Assembly: GCA_937862595.1 (NCBI GenBank)
Contig: CALMFL010000122.1
Location: 1 to 10,698 of the forward strand
Source: an uncultured Fidelibacterota bacterium
Lineage (GTDB): Bacteria; Fidelibacterota; Fidelibacteria; Fidelibacterales; Fidelibacteraceae
DNA: 10,698 nucleotides
Reading direction: 5' to 3'
The notes under the pieces are model-generated. The model had not been told where the DNA came from, did no database searches, and worked only from the letters and a program-made list of their open reading frames with translations. Below, piece by piece: positions 1-6,499 of the stretch (within the stretch, counting starts at the first letter, position 1; every line of letters begins with the position of its first letter). A program made the translations under genes and the position numbers.

Positions 1-1825
1 CGTTCCCCTCCTCCAGCTTACGGAGCCGTTCGCTGCGCAGGACGGTCTCCGTCGCGTCGCCGGGGACTTCCAGGGTCCGCCTGCGCTGAAGCGTGGGCTG
101 AAGCTCGCGTTTTTCCATTTCAAAGGGCCGGTTCATGCGGAAGATATCCCAGCCCATTTCCTTGAAGGCGCAGAAGATCAGGTTCTCGCCCGTGCGGTCC
201 AGGTTCAGGTGAAAGGTCCCGCCGGACACGTTGGTGATGGGATAGGCCTCGCCCCCGGCGGGGCGGATAAAGATATTGAAGATCCCGTTCTCGTCGGAAG
301 TATAGACGATGCCGCGGCCCAGGGGGTCGACGTAGGGATAATTTTCGTCATGCGCGGTCTCGGTCAGCGCGAACTTATCCCCGCCCTCAAGCGTGACCAT
401 GAAAATATCGCGCTGGAAGGGATGGCGCTTGTCGCGGTTTTCGGGCCGCTTCAGGCGCTCGCTGACGTACACGATGCTGCGGCCGTCGGGGGACCACTGG
501 GGATTTTCGTCGGCATAGCTGTCCGTGGTGAGATTGCTCAGGCTGTTCCTGGCCAGATCGTACACGTAAATGTCGCTTTGGGACCCGTCGTGTCCGGAAA
601 AGGCGACGATATGGGTTTTTTCGGGGTGGCAGGCCGCGGCGAACACGCCCTGCAGTTGGGGCAGAGGATAGAAGGTCTGCTTGCCGGTCTCGACCTCGAC
701 GGCGACGATGGCGTCGTGCTTTCCGCTCTTGGCGGCAAAGACGATCGCTTTCGAGTCGGCGGTCCAGGAGATCCCGGGGGCAAGCCATTTCAGCTCTTCC
801 AGGTTCGCCTTGCGCTGTCCCTTGACGATGCGCCGGACCTTGCCGCCGTCCTGCATGTCCATCAGAAAAATGTCCGCATAGCCTTTCTGATCGCTCAAAA
901 AGGCGATCCGGCTGCCGTCGGGCGAGATCGAGGGCGCGATGTTCTGGGTGTTGCGCATCTCCACGTGGTCGGTCAGGCGCACGGCGATGTCCCGGATATC
1001 CTCGGTGGCGCTGATCTCGGGCCAGTACATTTTTTTCAGGTAGTGATGCCATTCGTCGGACAGTTCTTTCTTGCTCATGTTGAAGGTGAACTGGACGGCG
1101 CGGTCGACGTCGTGGTAGATCTTGAGCTTGAGGTAGAACTCGGTGAGCTTCTGGTAGCCGTAGGTCTCGCGGATGAATTTGAAGATGCTCTGGCCGCCCT
1201 TGTAGGCGTAGTAGCCGGTCATGGCGTCGAAGGAATAGGATTCGAAGCGGCTGTTGGTGGCGAAATCGCGCATGAACATGTCCGCCTCGGTGTCCCAGCG
1301 GGACGATTCGTATTCCGCGGAGCCTTCCGCCAGCCACAGGGGGATGTTCAGGCGGACGGCGCCCGAGATGACGGACTGGATGCTGCCGCTGTAGTAGAGG
1401 TCGTTCATAAAGGCGTGGATCAGTTCATGATGGATCACGTGCCGGAAATCGCGGAACGAGCCTTCAAAGGGAATGACCACGCGGTTCTTGAAAAGTTCGG
1501 TGAAGCCGCCCACGCCCTCGGGCATGTAGTCGTTGACCGTATTCGTCTGCTGGAAATCGTTGTGGCTGTCGTAGACGATGATGGCGTAGCGCTTTTTCAG
1601 GTCCCAGTCGAGCAGGGTGCTGATGGATTCGTAGGCCGATTCGGCGTATTCCGCGCAGAGGTCGGAGACTTTTTTATTGTCGCCGTTGAAATAGATATTG
1701 AAATGCCGGCTTTGAATGAAATTCCAGTCAAAGACATCGTACTGCACCTTGTTTTTCCCGAACTGGCCGTAGAGGGCCGCGGCGGCGAGAAGCAGGAGGA
1801 TCGGCAGCAGGCGTTTGGGTTTCAT
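1..1825 (-). CDS. Secreted zinc metallopeptidase (MA-like) with TolB/PD40 beta-propeller, 3' end cut by window
   Basis: The frame is open from an ATG at 1825 to the left edge, giving 608 codons without a stop, so the C-terminus lies outside. The N-terminus is a Sec-type signal peptide: MKPKR, a Leu/Ala-rich core, then ALYGQ. A gluzincin-type site follows, HELIH at residues 133-137, with the probable third zinc ligand in WLAEGSAEYE (164-173; E167). This matches the peptidase MA-like family. From about residue 290, PD40/TolB-type propeller blades appear, with SPDG at 301-304, a degenerate blade near 350, WSPDG at 444-448, and two more near 505-525 and 540-560. Known proteins of this build are periplasmic or surface exposed; some FCB relatives continue into an outer-membrane barrel, which cannot be tested here. 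No good Shine-Dalgarno precedes the ATG. A terminator after tmk suggests its own promoter. Substrate unknown. The domain call is firm, the biological role is not. Confidence 0.88.
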   Translation of the reverse strand, partial: MKPKRLLPILLLLAAAALYGQFGKNKVQYDVFDWNFIQSRHFNIYFNGDNKKVSDLCAEYAESAYESISTLLDWDLKKRYAIIVYDSHNDFQQTNTVNDYMPEGVGGFTELFKNRVVIPFEGSFRDFRHVIHHELIHAFMNDLYYSGSIQSVISGAVRLNIPLWLAEGSAEYESSRWDTEADMFMRDFATNSRFESYSFDAMTGYYAYKGGQSIFKFIRETYGYQKLTEFYLKLKIYHDVDRAVQFTFNMSKKELSDEWHHYLKKMYWPEISATEDIRDIAVRLTDHVEMRNTQNIAPSISPDGSRIAFLSDQKGYADIFLMDMQDGGKVRRIVKGQRKANLEELKWLAPGISWTADSKAIVFAAKSGKHDAIVAVEVETGKQTFYPLPQLQGVFAAACHPEKTHIVAFSGHDGSQSDIYVYDLARNSLSNLTTDSYADENPQWSPDGRSIVYVSERLKRPENRDKRHPFQRDIFMVTLEGGDKFALTETAHDENYPYVDPLGRGIVYTSDENGIFNIFIRPAGGEAYPITNVSGGTFHLNLDRTGENLIFCAFKEMGWDIFRMNRPFEMEKRELQPTLQRRRTLEVPGDATETVLRSERLRKLEEGN

Positions 1826-1858
1826 GGGTCCATCGTCGGTTTTGGTTTTCACCCCTCG

Positions 1859-1888
1859 CTTCGGGGCATGTTCCGTAAATTCCCGAAG
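1859..1888 (-). promoter_or_regulatory. Inverted repeats in the leader of the peptidase gene
   Basis: The 101-bp spacer between tmk and the peptidase start holds a perfect 7-bp inverted repeat, CTTCGGG at 1859-1865 and CCCGAAG at 1882-1888. Each arm can also pair with a second local partner: CCCC at 1852-1855 with GGGG at 1863-1866, and CCCG at 1882-1885 with CGGG at 1890-1893. These pairings exclude each other, as in attenuator-like leaders. A TTGAAA hexamer lies upstream on the minus strand, but I see no good -10 box at the right distance. Function is inferred only. Confidence 0.25.
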
Positions 1889-1901
1889 GCGGGGATTGTT
1901 T

Positions 1902-1937
1902 CAAAAAAATCGCGGCGTGCAAAGGGTCAGTGCCGCG
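1902..1937 (-). terminator. Rho-independent terminator at the end of tmk
   Basis: Read on the minus strand, CGCGGC (complement of 1932-1937) and GCCGCG (complement of 1911-1916) form a perfect GC-only 6-bp stem around a 15-nt loop. A, then seven T residues (complement of 1903-1909), follow at once. The 5' arm lies in the last tmk codons and the loop contains the stop codon. The GC stem plus U-tract is a textbook intrinsic terminator. It would separate tmk from the peptidase gene downstream. Confidence 0.75.
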
Positions 1938-2541
1938 CAAGTCCGGGCAGGGTCTGATCCAGTATCCCGCGGATCTCGCCCCGGATCTCGTCGATGCCGC
2001 GGTTCCCGTCGATGCGACGGCAGCGGGCGGGCTCATCCCGGCAGAGGGCGAGGTAGCCCTCGCGGACGCGTTGCCGGAAGTCGCGGGTTTCGCTTTCCAG
2101 CCGGTCGGCCGTGCCGATGCGCTTCGCGGCCACGTCCAGGTCGGTATCGATCACAAAGGTGAGGTCCGGGACCAGTTCGTGCGCGCCGATGCGGTTCAGT
2201 TCGCGGATCAGGTCCAGGGGCAGTTTGCGCCCGTAGCCCTGATACGCGGTGGTGGAATCGTAAAAGCGGTCGCTGACGACGATCCCGCCGCCGGCCAGGA
2301 AGGGCTTGATCTCCTGGACGACCAGCTGGCTGCGGGCGGCGGCGTAGAGCAGCAGCTCGGTGCGCGCGTCCATCTCCATGTGCTCCTTGTTCAGCAGGAC
2401 CGCCCGGACGGCGTTCCCGATGGGGGTGTGCCCCGGATCAAAGCAGTGCAGGACGTGAAAGGCCGAAGAAAGATAGCGGACGCAGTGTTCCGCCTGAATG
2501 CTTTTCCCCGAACCGTCGATACCTTCAAAGGTGATGAACAT
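1927..2541 (-). CDS. tmk: Thymidylate (dTMP) kinase
   Basis: This cytoplasmic enzyme phosphorylates dTMP to dTDP with ATP in dTTP synthesis. The 204-residue length is usual for bacterial Tmk. The P-loop is FEGIDGSGKS (residues 5-14) and the family's DRFYDSTTAYQG block starts at residue 91. A LID-like segment with R141 and R147, then DRLESE and the VREGY block, follows at about 141-163. The P-loop lacks the Arg of E. coli Tmk and LID arginines are present, as in type II enzymes. Two deviations stand out. The residue after GKS is Ile where Thr is usual, and the normally well conserved REPGGT segment reads as FDPGHT (34-39). The start at 2541 puts the P-loop at the normal distance, though no strong Shine-Dalgarno is visible. 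It lies 73 bp downstream of the flavin reductase gene and ends in an intrinsic terminator. Confidence 0.9.
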   Translation of the reverse strand: MFITFEGIDGSGKSIQAEHCVRYLSSAFHVLHCFDPGHTPIGNAVRAVLLNKEHMEMDARTELLLYAAARSQLVVQEIKPFLAGGGIVVSDRFYDSTTAYQGYGRKLPLDLIRELNRIGAHELVPDLTFVIDTDLDVAAKRIGTADRLESETRDFRQRVREGYLALCRDEPARCRRIDGNRGIDEIRGEIRGILDQTLPGLARH

Positions 2542-2614
2542 GGCTATCCCGAAATTTTTTACCGTTAAAGATAAGGCTAATCGTCCTTAATTGTAATCGA
2601 AAAATGCAGGCGTC

Positions 2615-3136
2615 TCAGCGCGCGGCCTCGCAATGGCGTATCTCGCCGAAATAAATGCGGTGGAAATCGAAGCCGCCGGGGTATTTTTTCAAAATGGCGG
2701 GGTCGAGGAAATGCGTTTCGTCCATGTCCTGCCAGTAGATCTTTTTGCAGGCGATGATCAGGTCCGCCTCGTCGAAGCCGGGCGCGGCAACGCCGGGGAC
2801 CGCGATCGGCGTCAGGCCGGCGACGACGAGCTTGTCCGGGACGTCCCGTCCGGAGACGCTGCCCAGGTAGTTCAGCGCTTTTTTATAGGAGGCGGGGAAA
2901 CGGCAGAGCGTGAAGGTGTCGTAGTCGTTCATAAAGTTCCAGGTATGCCGGGAAGGCCGGACGACCACCTGGGCGAAAGGGCGGGTCCACATCGTGCCCA
3001 GGCTTCCCCAGGCCACGGTCATGGCGTTGTAGCTGCCCGCGCTCAGGTCCCCGGCCGTCAGCAGGAACCACTCGTCCTCCCAGACATGGGCCGGGCGCAG
3101 GAGCAGGTCATGGATCTTGAGGGCCGATCGTTGCAT
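2615..3136 (-). CDS. Flavin reductase family protein (FMN-binding split barrel)
   Basis: The 173-residue soluble protein has the layout of the flavin reductase-like/flavoredoxin domain. An N-terminal strand region is followed by NAMTVAWGS (residues 37-45), the family's S/T-rich flavin phosphate-binding strand and turn, and by the VVRPSRHT segment (58-65), where family members continue the flavin-binding region. No signal peptide or membrane segment is seen, so it should be cytoplasmic. Relatives reduce FMN/FAD with NAD(P)H or act as FMN electron carriers; which applies here cannot be read from sequence. The start is supported by AAAGGA seven bases upstream on the minus strand. It is divergent from the zinc-ribbon gene and may be co-transcribed with tmk, 73 bp downstream. 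Family assignment is good; substrate and partner are unknown. Confidence 0.85.
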   Translation of the reverse strand: MQRSALKIHDLLLRPAHVWEDEWFLLTAGDLSAGSYNAMTVAWGSLGTMWTRPFAQVVVRPSRHTWNFMNDYDTFTLCRFPASYKKALNYLGSVSGRDVPDKLVVAGLTPIAVPGVAAPGFDEADLIIACKKIYWQDMDETHFLDPAILKKYPGGFDFHRIYFGEIRHCEAAR

Positions 3137-3224
3137 CGCGTTTTCCTTTCGAATAAAAAATAATACTTACTTTTGAACCCGTTTAAAATTAAATTCTCCC
3201 CGTTAAACGACCAAAGGAGTTCCG
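3137..3224. promoter_or_regulatory. Divergent AT-rich promoter region
   Basis: This 88-bp spacer separates divergent starts and is much more AT-rich than the genes, so it should hold promoters for both directions. On the plus strand, AAAGGAG at 3213-3219 is a strong ribosome-binding site five bases before the zinc-ribbon ATG. TACTTTTG at 3168-3175 matches the Bacteroidetes -7 consensus TAnnTTTG, with TTTC 17 bases upstream (3147-3150), a weak -33. On the minus strand, TATTAT after TTAAAC with a 15-bp spacer is a poor sigma70-like pair. GTTTAA (3181-3186) and TTAAAC (3203-3208) form an inverted repeat that could be an operator. The promoter boxes are tentative; the ribosome-binding site is firm. 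Confidence 0.45.
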
Positions 3225-3437
3225 ATGGAGCAATTGAACTACGTCTGTCCCAAATGCGGAAGCCGTCAATACGAACTGGATGAGATCCGCACGACCGGCG
3301 GCGCGATCAGCAAGATCCTGGATATCCAGAACAAGAAATTCACCGCCGTCACCTGCCAGAAATGCAAATACACCGAACTGTACAAAGCGAAGACCAGCAT
3401 GCTGGGGAACATCTTTGACCTTTTCGTCGGCAGGTAA
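3225..3437 (+). CDS. Small zinc-ribbon protein (DUF2082-like)
   Basis: This 70-residue protein is the only plus-strand gene. Two CxxC knuckles, C8-P-K-C11 and C44-Q-K-C47, are 32 residues apart and form a four-cysteine zinc ribbon. After the second knuckle come YTELYK and a C-terminal LGNIFDLFVGR tail. This resembles the short family annotated as nucleic-acid-binding Zn-ribbon proteins (DUF2082), whose function is not established. An AAAGGAG five bases before the ATG gives strong support for translation and start. It diverges from the flavin reductase and converges on the TlpA-like gene, with 8 bp between stops, so the two 3' ends leave no room for separate terminators. It is real by cysteine pattern and ribosome-binding site; nucleic-acid binding is inferred from the family name only. 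Confidence 0.85.
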   Translation: MEQLNYVCPKCGSRQYELDEIRTTGGAISKILDIQNKKFTAVTCQKCKYTELYKAKTSMLGNIFDLFVGR

Positions 3438-3445
3438 GACCCGGC

Positions 3446-4663
3446 TCAGATCTCTTCCGCGGCCCGGATCTCGTCGATATACCAGGACATGATCTTTTCA
3501 AATTCCTCGCCCTCGCTGTAGCCGACCTTTTTATAGCGGATGATCCCGTTCCTGTCGATCACAAAGAGGGTCGGAATGCCTTTCACCCCGAATTCGCGGT
3601 TCAGTCCCCCGGCGTAATAGACCGGGAAGTCGTAGCCGTTCTCCTGAACGAAGGGCGGCACCAGGAAGGTGTCCGAATCCGTCGACACGGCGATGATCCG
3701 GACGTCGTCATCCCTCAGATAGTATTTATAGGTCTCGTTCAGATGGGGAAGCTCCCGTCTGCAGGGACCGCACCAGGTGGCAAAAAAGCTGACGATCAGG
3801 ATCTTGTCCCGGAAATCCTCGCTGCGGATCAGGGACCCGTCAAGGCCTTCGATCTCAAAGGCCGGCATGGGGATGTCCAGTTCGTCGGCCAGCAGGTCCT
3901 GCCGGAGCAGGTTCCGGCCGAGGAAGACCGTTTCGTCGATCATGGTCGCGATCTCGGCGCGCGAATAGCCGAGCAGTTCGGCCGTGTCGGTGATCCGTTC
4001 CCGGGCGTCCAGGCTTCCCGGCGTCATTTTTAGGGCTTCGATGCAGGCGATCAGCGAGGCTTCATAGCGGTTCATGTTGTTGAGGGCGCCGGCGTAATTC
4101 AGCAGAAGCTCGGTATCGCGGTAATTTCCCATGATCGATTCATAGACCGCCAGGGCTTCGCCGAGACGCTGACGGCGGATCAGGAGCTGGGCGTATTCGT
4201 CGCCGATCATGGCGCGGTAGGCCGTCACGCGGTCCCGCAGTTCCTCTTCCGTGAAGCCGCGTTCCTTGTAGTAATCCTGCGCGGACAGCGCAAAATCCTC
4301 GCTCAGCGCCAGTCCGTGCGCTCTTCCGACCGCCGCGAAAACCGAATCCTCGAGGACCGGGTCCGCGATCTTCCCTTCGGCCAGAAAGCCCAGGGTCATC
4401 GTCAGCGAGAAAAGGTCGGGGTTCTGCTTGTAGACCGCCATCACGCGGCGGTAATCGTCGAGCTTCAGCCCTTCGATCGTCAGCGGCAGGATCTGCTCGC
4501 AGGCCAGGTACAGTTCGGGGCTTTCCTTTTTCTGATTTTTCTGGATAAAGGACAGGGTCTTGTCGTAATCGAATTCCCCGGGGGTCTTTTTCTGCAGTTC
4601 GGAGCTCCCGCAGGCGGAAAGGATCAGCGCGATGACCAGCAATAAAAGAACGGAACGTTTCAT
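3446..4663 (-). CDS. TPR-containing TlpA/thioredoxin-fold lipoprotein
   Basis: This 405-residue predicted lipoprotein starts MKRS, then a Leu/Ile/Val core and lipobox LSAC, with C18 as the lipidated residue. An in-frame ATG two codons upstream (4669) is possible, but AGGAG lies 9 bases from 4663 and only 3 from 4669, so I prefer 4663. Residues about 30-240 are helical and charged, with TPR-like pairs at about 151-211 (EALAVYESI, NYAGALNNMNRYEASL). A TlpA/AhpC-TSA thioredoxin fold follows from about 260, with WCGPC at 297-301 and the cis-Pro loop GIPTLF (P364). Relatives are envelope thiol-disulfide oxidoreductases that reduce periplasmic or c-type cytochrome cysteines. The partner is unknown, and no cytochrome genes are present. 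It is the last gene of the lysS-lol unit, 21 bp after the outer-membrane protein, and a plausible client of the Lol exporter encoded upstream. Confidence 0.88.
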   Translation of the reverse strand: MKRSVLLLLVIALILSACGSSELQKKTPGEFDYDKTLSFIQKNQKKESPELYLACEQILPLTIEGLKLDDYRRVMAVYKQNPDLFSLTMTLGFLAEGKIADPVLEDSVFAAVGRAHGLALSEDFALSAQDYYKERGFTEEELRDRVTAYRAMIGDEYAQLLIRRQRLGEALAVYESIMGNYRDTELLLNYAGALNNMNRYEASLIACIEALKMTPGSLDARERITDTAELLGYSRAEIATMIDETVFLGRNLLRQDLLADELDIPMPAFEIEGLDGSLIRSEDFRDKILIVSFFATWCGPCRRELPHLNETYKYYLRDDDVRIIAVSTDSDTFLVPPFVQENGYDFPVYYAGGLNREFGVKGIPTLFVIDRNGIIRYKKVGYSEGEEFEKIMSWYIDEIRAAEEI

Positions 4664-4684
4664 AAACATATTCTCCTGCGAAAT

Positions 4685-5728
4685 TTATTTAAAGATATCG
4701 ACGGACAGACGCAGGGCGATCAGATGACTGCCGCCCAGTTCTCCGCCGGATGAGGGACGGAAGGAATAGCTGATATCCAGGAGCGGCATCGACACGTCGA
4801 GCCCCGCATGGAAGCCCTCCCCGTGGCGGTAGCTGATCCCCGCGGCCAGGACGTTCCGGTAGCGGACCCTGAGCAGGGGCTGAATATCCAGCGCGAGCGC
4901 GGACCCCAGGCGGAAGGCCGCGTCGTCCAGGTCCTCCGCAATGGAAAGGCCGGCGCTGACGCCCGGCAGGAACTGGAAGTCCCCGACGCTCAGGGGCGCC
5001 AGCCAGGCGGCGCTGACCTGCGGATAGTAGTATTGCGCCGAGCCGCTGTTGAAGACCATCAGCGCGGAAGGAAGGTTTTTAATGACATAAAGGGCATTGA
5101 CATGCTTCCCGCTGTGCTGGGCGTAAAGGTTCAGGGTCAGTCCGTAGCCTTTGGCCGCGATCAGGTCGGTGTAGAGCAGGCCGAAGGCGGCGCCCAGGCG
5201 GAACTTGCCGATCTCCGCCAGGGGGACGCCCAGGTGGAGGGTGTAGTTCGCGATGCCGGTGAATTGGATGCCGTCGTAATCGATGATCTCGTTCTCGTCC
5301 AGGATCCCGTTCCCCTCGCCCGCGTCCCCGGTGCCCGGCATGCCGTCCAGGCCGAAATCCAGCAGGGCGTTGCGGGTATCCGGGATATCCGAGACCGCGA
5401 TGCGGGAGACCATGAGGCCGAGCGGCTTGTCCTTGTAATGGAAGGTATAGCCCAGCGAACTGGCGCTCACTTCGTTCCGGAACCAGGTGGAATGATAGAG
5501 GTACAGCGGTTTCGCCGTCGCGCTTTCAAGCCGCGCGGGATTGATGAAGGCATTTTCCGCGCCGAACTGCATCAGGCCGTAGGCGGTCCCGTAGAGCTCT
5601 CCCCCGGGTCCCTTGAGCAGATGCAGGTAATCGTTGCCGTAGCTGGCGTAGCCGGCAAGCGCCGCGAGAGGCATGAGCATCAGCAGCAGGTACGAAAGGG
5701 GTTTTATGTGAAGCGCCTTGTTTTTCAT
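4685..5728 (-). CDS. PorV/PorQ-like outer-membrane beta-barrel protein
   Basis: This predicted 347-residue protein has an N-terminal signal peptide (residues 1-26; MKNK, a Leu-rich core ending LAALAGYA). It then has GAENAFINPARL (56-67), the NPA motif typical of PorV/PorQ and UPF0164 barrels. Many alternating aromatic/hydrophobic strands follow to a C-terminal strand ending SVDIFK, as in outer-membrane barrels. An acidic loop at about 128-152 contains DGMPGTGDAGEGNG and DENE then DYDG, resembling calcium-binding loops. Relatives act as barrels, some in type IX secretion, but no other such component is here. A start 26 codons upstream (5806) is possible, but would overlap lolD and precede the signal peptide with charged residues; 5728 fits better although no Shine-Dalgarno is visible. 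The 74-bp gap before lolD is the longest in the unit. The exact family is uncertain; the outer-membrane location is likely. Confidence 0.78.
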   Translation of the reverse strand: MKNKALHIKPLSYLLLMLMPLAALAGYASYGNDYLHLLKGPGGELYGTAYGLMQFGAENAFINPARLESATAKPLYLYHSTWFRNEVSASSLGYTFHYKDKPLGLMVSRIAVSDIPDTRNALLDFGLDGMPGTGDAGEGNGILDENEIIDYDGIQFTGIANYTLHLGVPLAEIGKFRLGAAFGLLYTDLIAAKGYGLTLNLYAQHSGKHVNALYVIKNLPSALMVFNSGSAQYYYPQVSAAWLAPLSVGDFQFLPGVSAGLSIAEDLDDAAFRLGSALALDIQPLLRVRYRNVLAAGISYRHGEGFHAGLDVSMPLLDISYSFRPSSGGELGGSHLIALRLSVDIFK

Positions 5729-5802
5729 GATGAGAATATAAGATTTTTTTACGCGGGATGTTCCTTGTTTTTTCAGCCGCGAAGGGTCCGGTCCGGGACG
5801 CT

Positions 5803-6489
5803 TCACGCTTTGGCCTGGGTGATCAGCTTGCCCTTGTCGATCAGATAGTTGATCTCCGCGATCCGGGCGATGCGTTCGTTGTGGGTGACCAGGAAAAAGG
5901 TCTGGTTCATGTCCTTCTGGATCTTTTTGAACAGTTCGAGGACGCGTTCCCCGGTCTCCTGGTCCAGGTTGCCCGTCGGTTCGTCCGCCAGGAGGATATC
6001 CGGCGCATTGATCAGGGCGCGGCCGATGACGGCGCGCTGTTTCTCGCCGCCCGATATTTCAGCGGGGAAATGGTGGCCGCGGTCGCTCATGCCAAGGTAA
6101 TCGAGCATTTCGCGCGAGCGTTCGAGGGCCTGATGCTTGTGCATGCCGCGGATCATGAGGGGCATGGCCACGTTCTCTTCGATCGAGAACTCGGGCAGAA
6201 GGTAGTGGAACTGGAACACAAAGCCGATATGGTTGAGCCGGAACTCCGCCAGCTGATTTTCCGGCATGTGCGTCACGTCCTTCCCCGCGATCAGGATCTC
6301 GCCGGCGTCGGGGGCGTCCATGGTGCCGATGATGTTCAGAAAGGTGGATTTCCCGGATCCCGAGGGACCCATGAGGGAAATGAAATCGCCCTGACGGATC
6401 TTCAGGTCGATATGGTCCAGGACCTTCAGCACGGCGGCGCCGGACCGGTAGCTTTTGCACAGCTGTTTCACTTCGATGATCGTTTTCAT
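5803..6489 (-). CDS. lolD: Lipoprotein-releasing ABC transporter ATP-binding protein LolD
   Basis: LolD powers release of outer-membrane lipoproteins from the inner membrane to LolA. The 228-residue length is usual. Walker A is GPSGSGKST (41-49) and the Q-loop VFQFHYLLPEF (91-101) matches the LolD-type segment. The signature is SGGEKQR (146-152), Walker B LLADEPTGNLD (166-176), and the switch His is H203 in VTHN. An ATG 33 bases upstream (6522) is in frame, but 6489 has CAGGA six bases before it and follows the upstream stop by 10 bp, so I chose it. It sits directly after the two FtsX-type permeases, completing the exporter. All catalytic motifs are intact. The related MacB-type ATPases share the fold, but the paired LolC/E permeases and the Q-loop segment favour LolD. 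Confidence 0.95.
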   Translation of the reverse strand: MKTIIEVKQLCKSYRSGAAVLKVLDHIDLKIRQGDFISLMGPSGSGKSTFLNIIGTMDAPDAGEILIAGKDVTHMPENQLAEFRLNHIGFVFQFHYLLPEFSIEENVAMPLMIRGMHKHQALERSREMLDYLGMSDRGHHFPAEISGGEKQRAVIGRALINAPDILLADEPTGNLDQETGERVLELFKKIQKDMNQTFFLVTHNERIARIAEINYLIDKGKLITQAKA

Positions 6490-6499
6490 GCTAATCCTG

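Noticed and set aside
209..1957. 582-codon plus-strand open frame opposite the peptidase gene
   Set aside because: The opposite strand encodes a signal peptide, an HExxH site and propeller repeats. The plus frame has no recognisable domain and is low in variety (Gly, Val, Asp, Ala). It is a shadow of GC-rich coding sequence. The same holds for the other long plus-strand frames opposite tmk, the barrel, lol genes and lysS.
5786..5799. GTCC/GGAC hairpin just after lolD as a terminator
   Set aside because: The stem is only 4 bp and no T-run follows in the direction of transcription.
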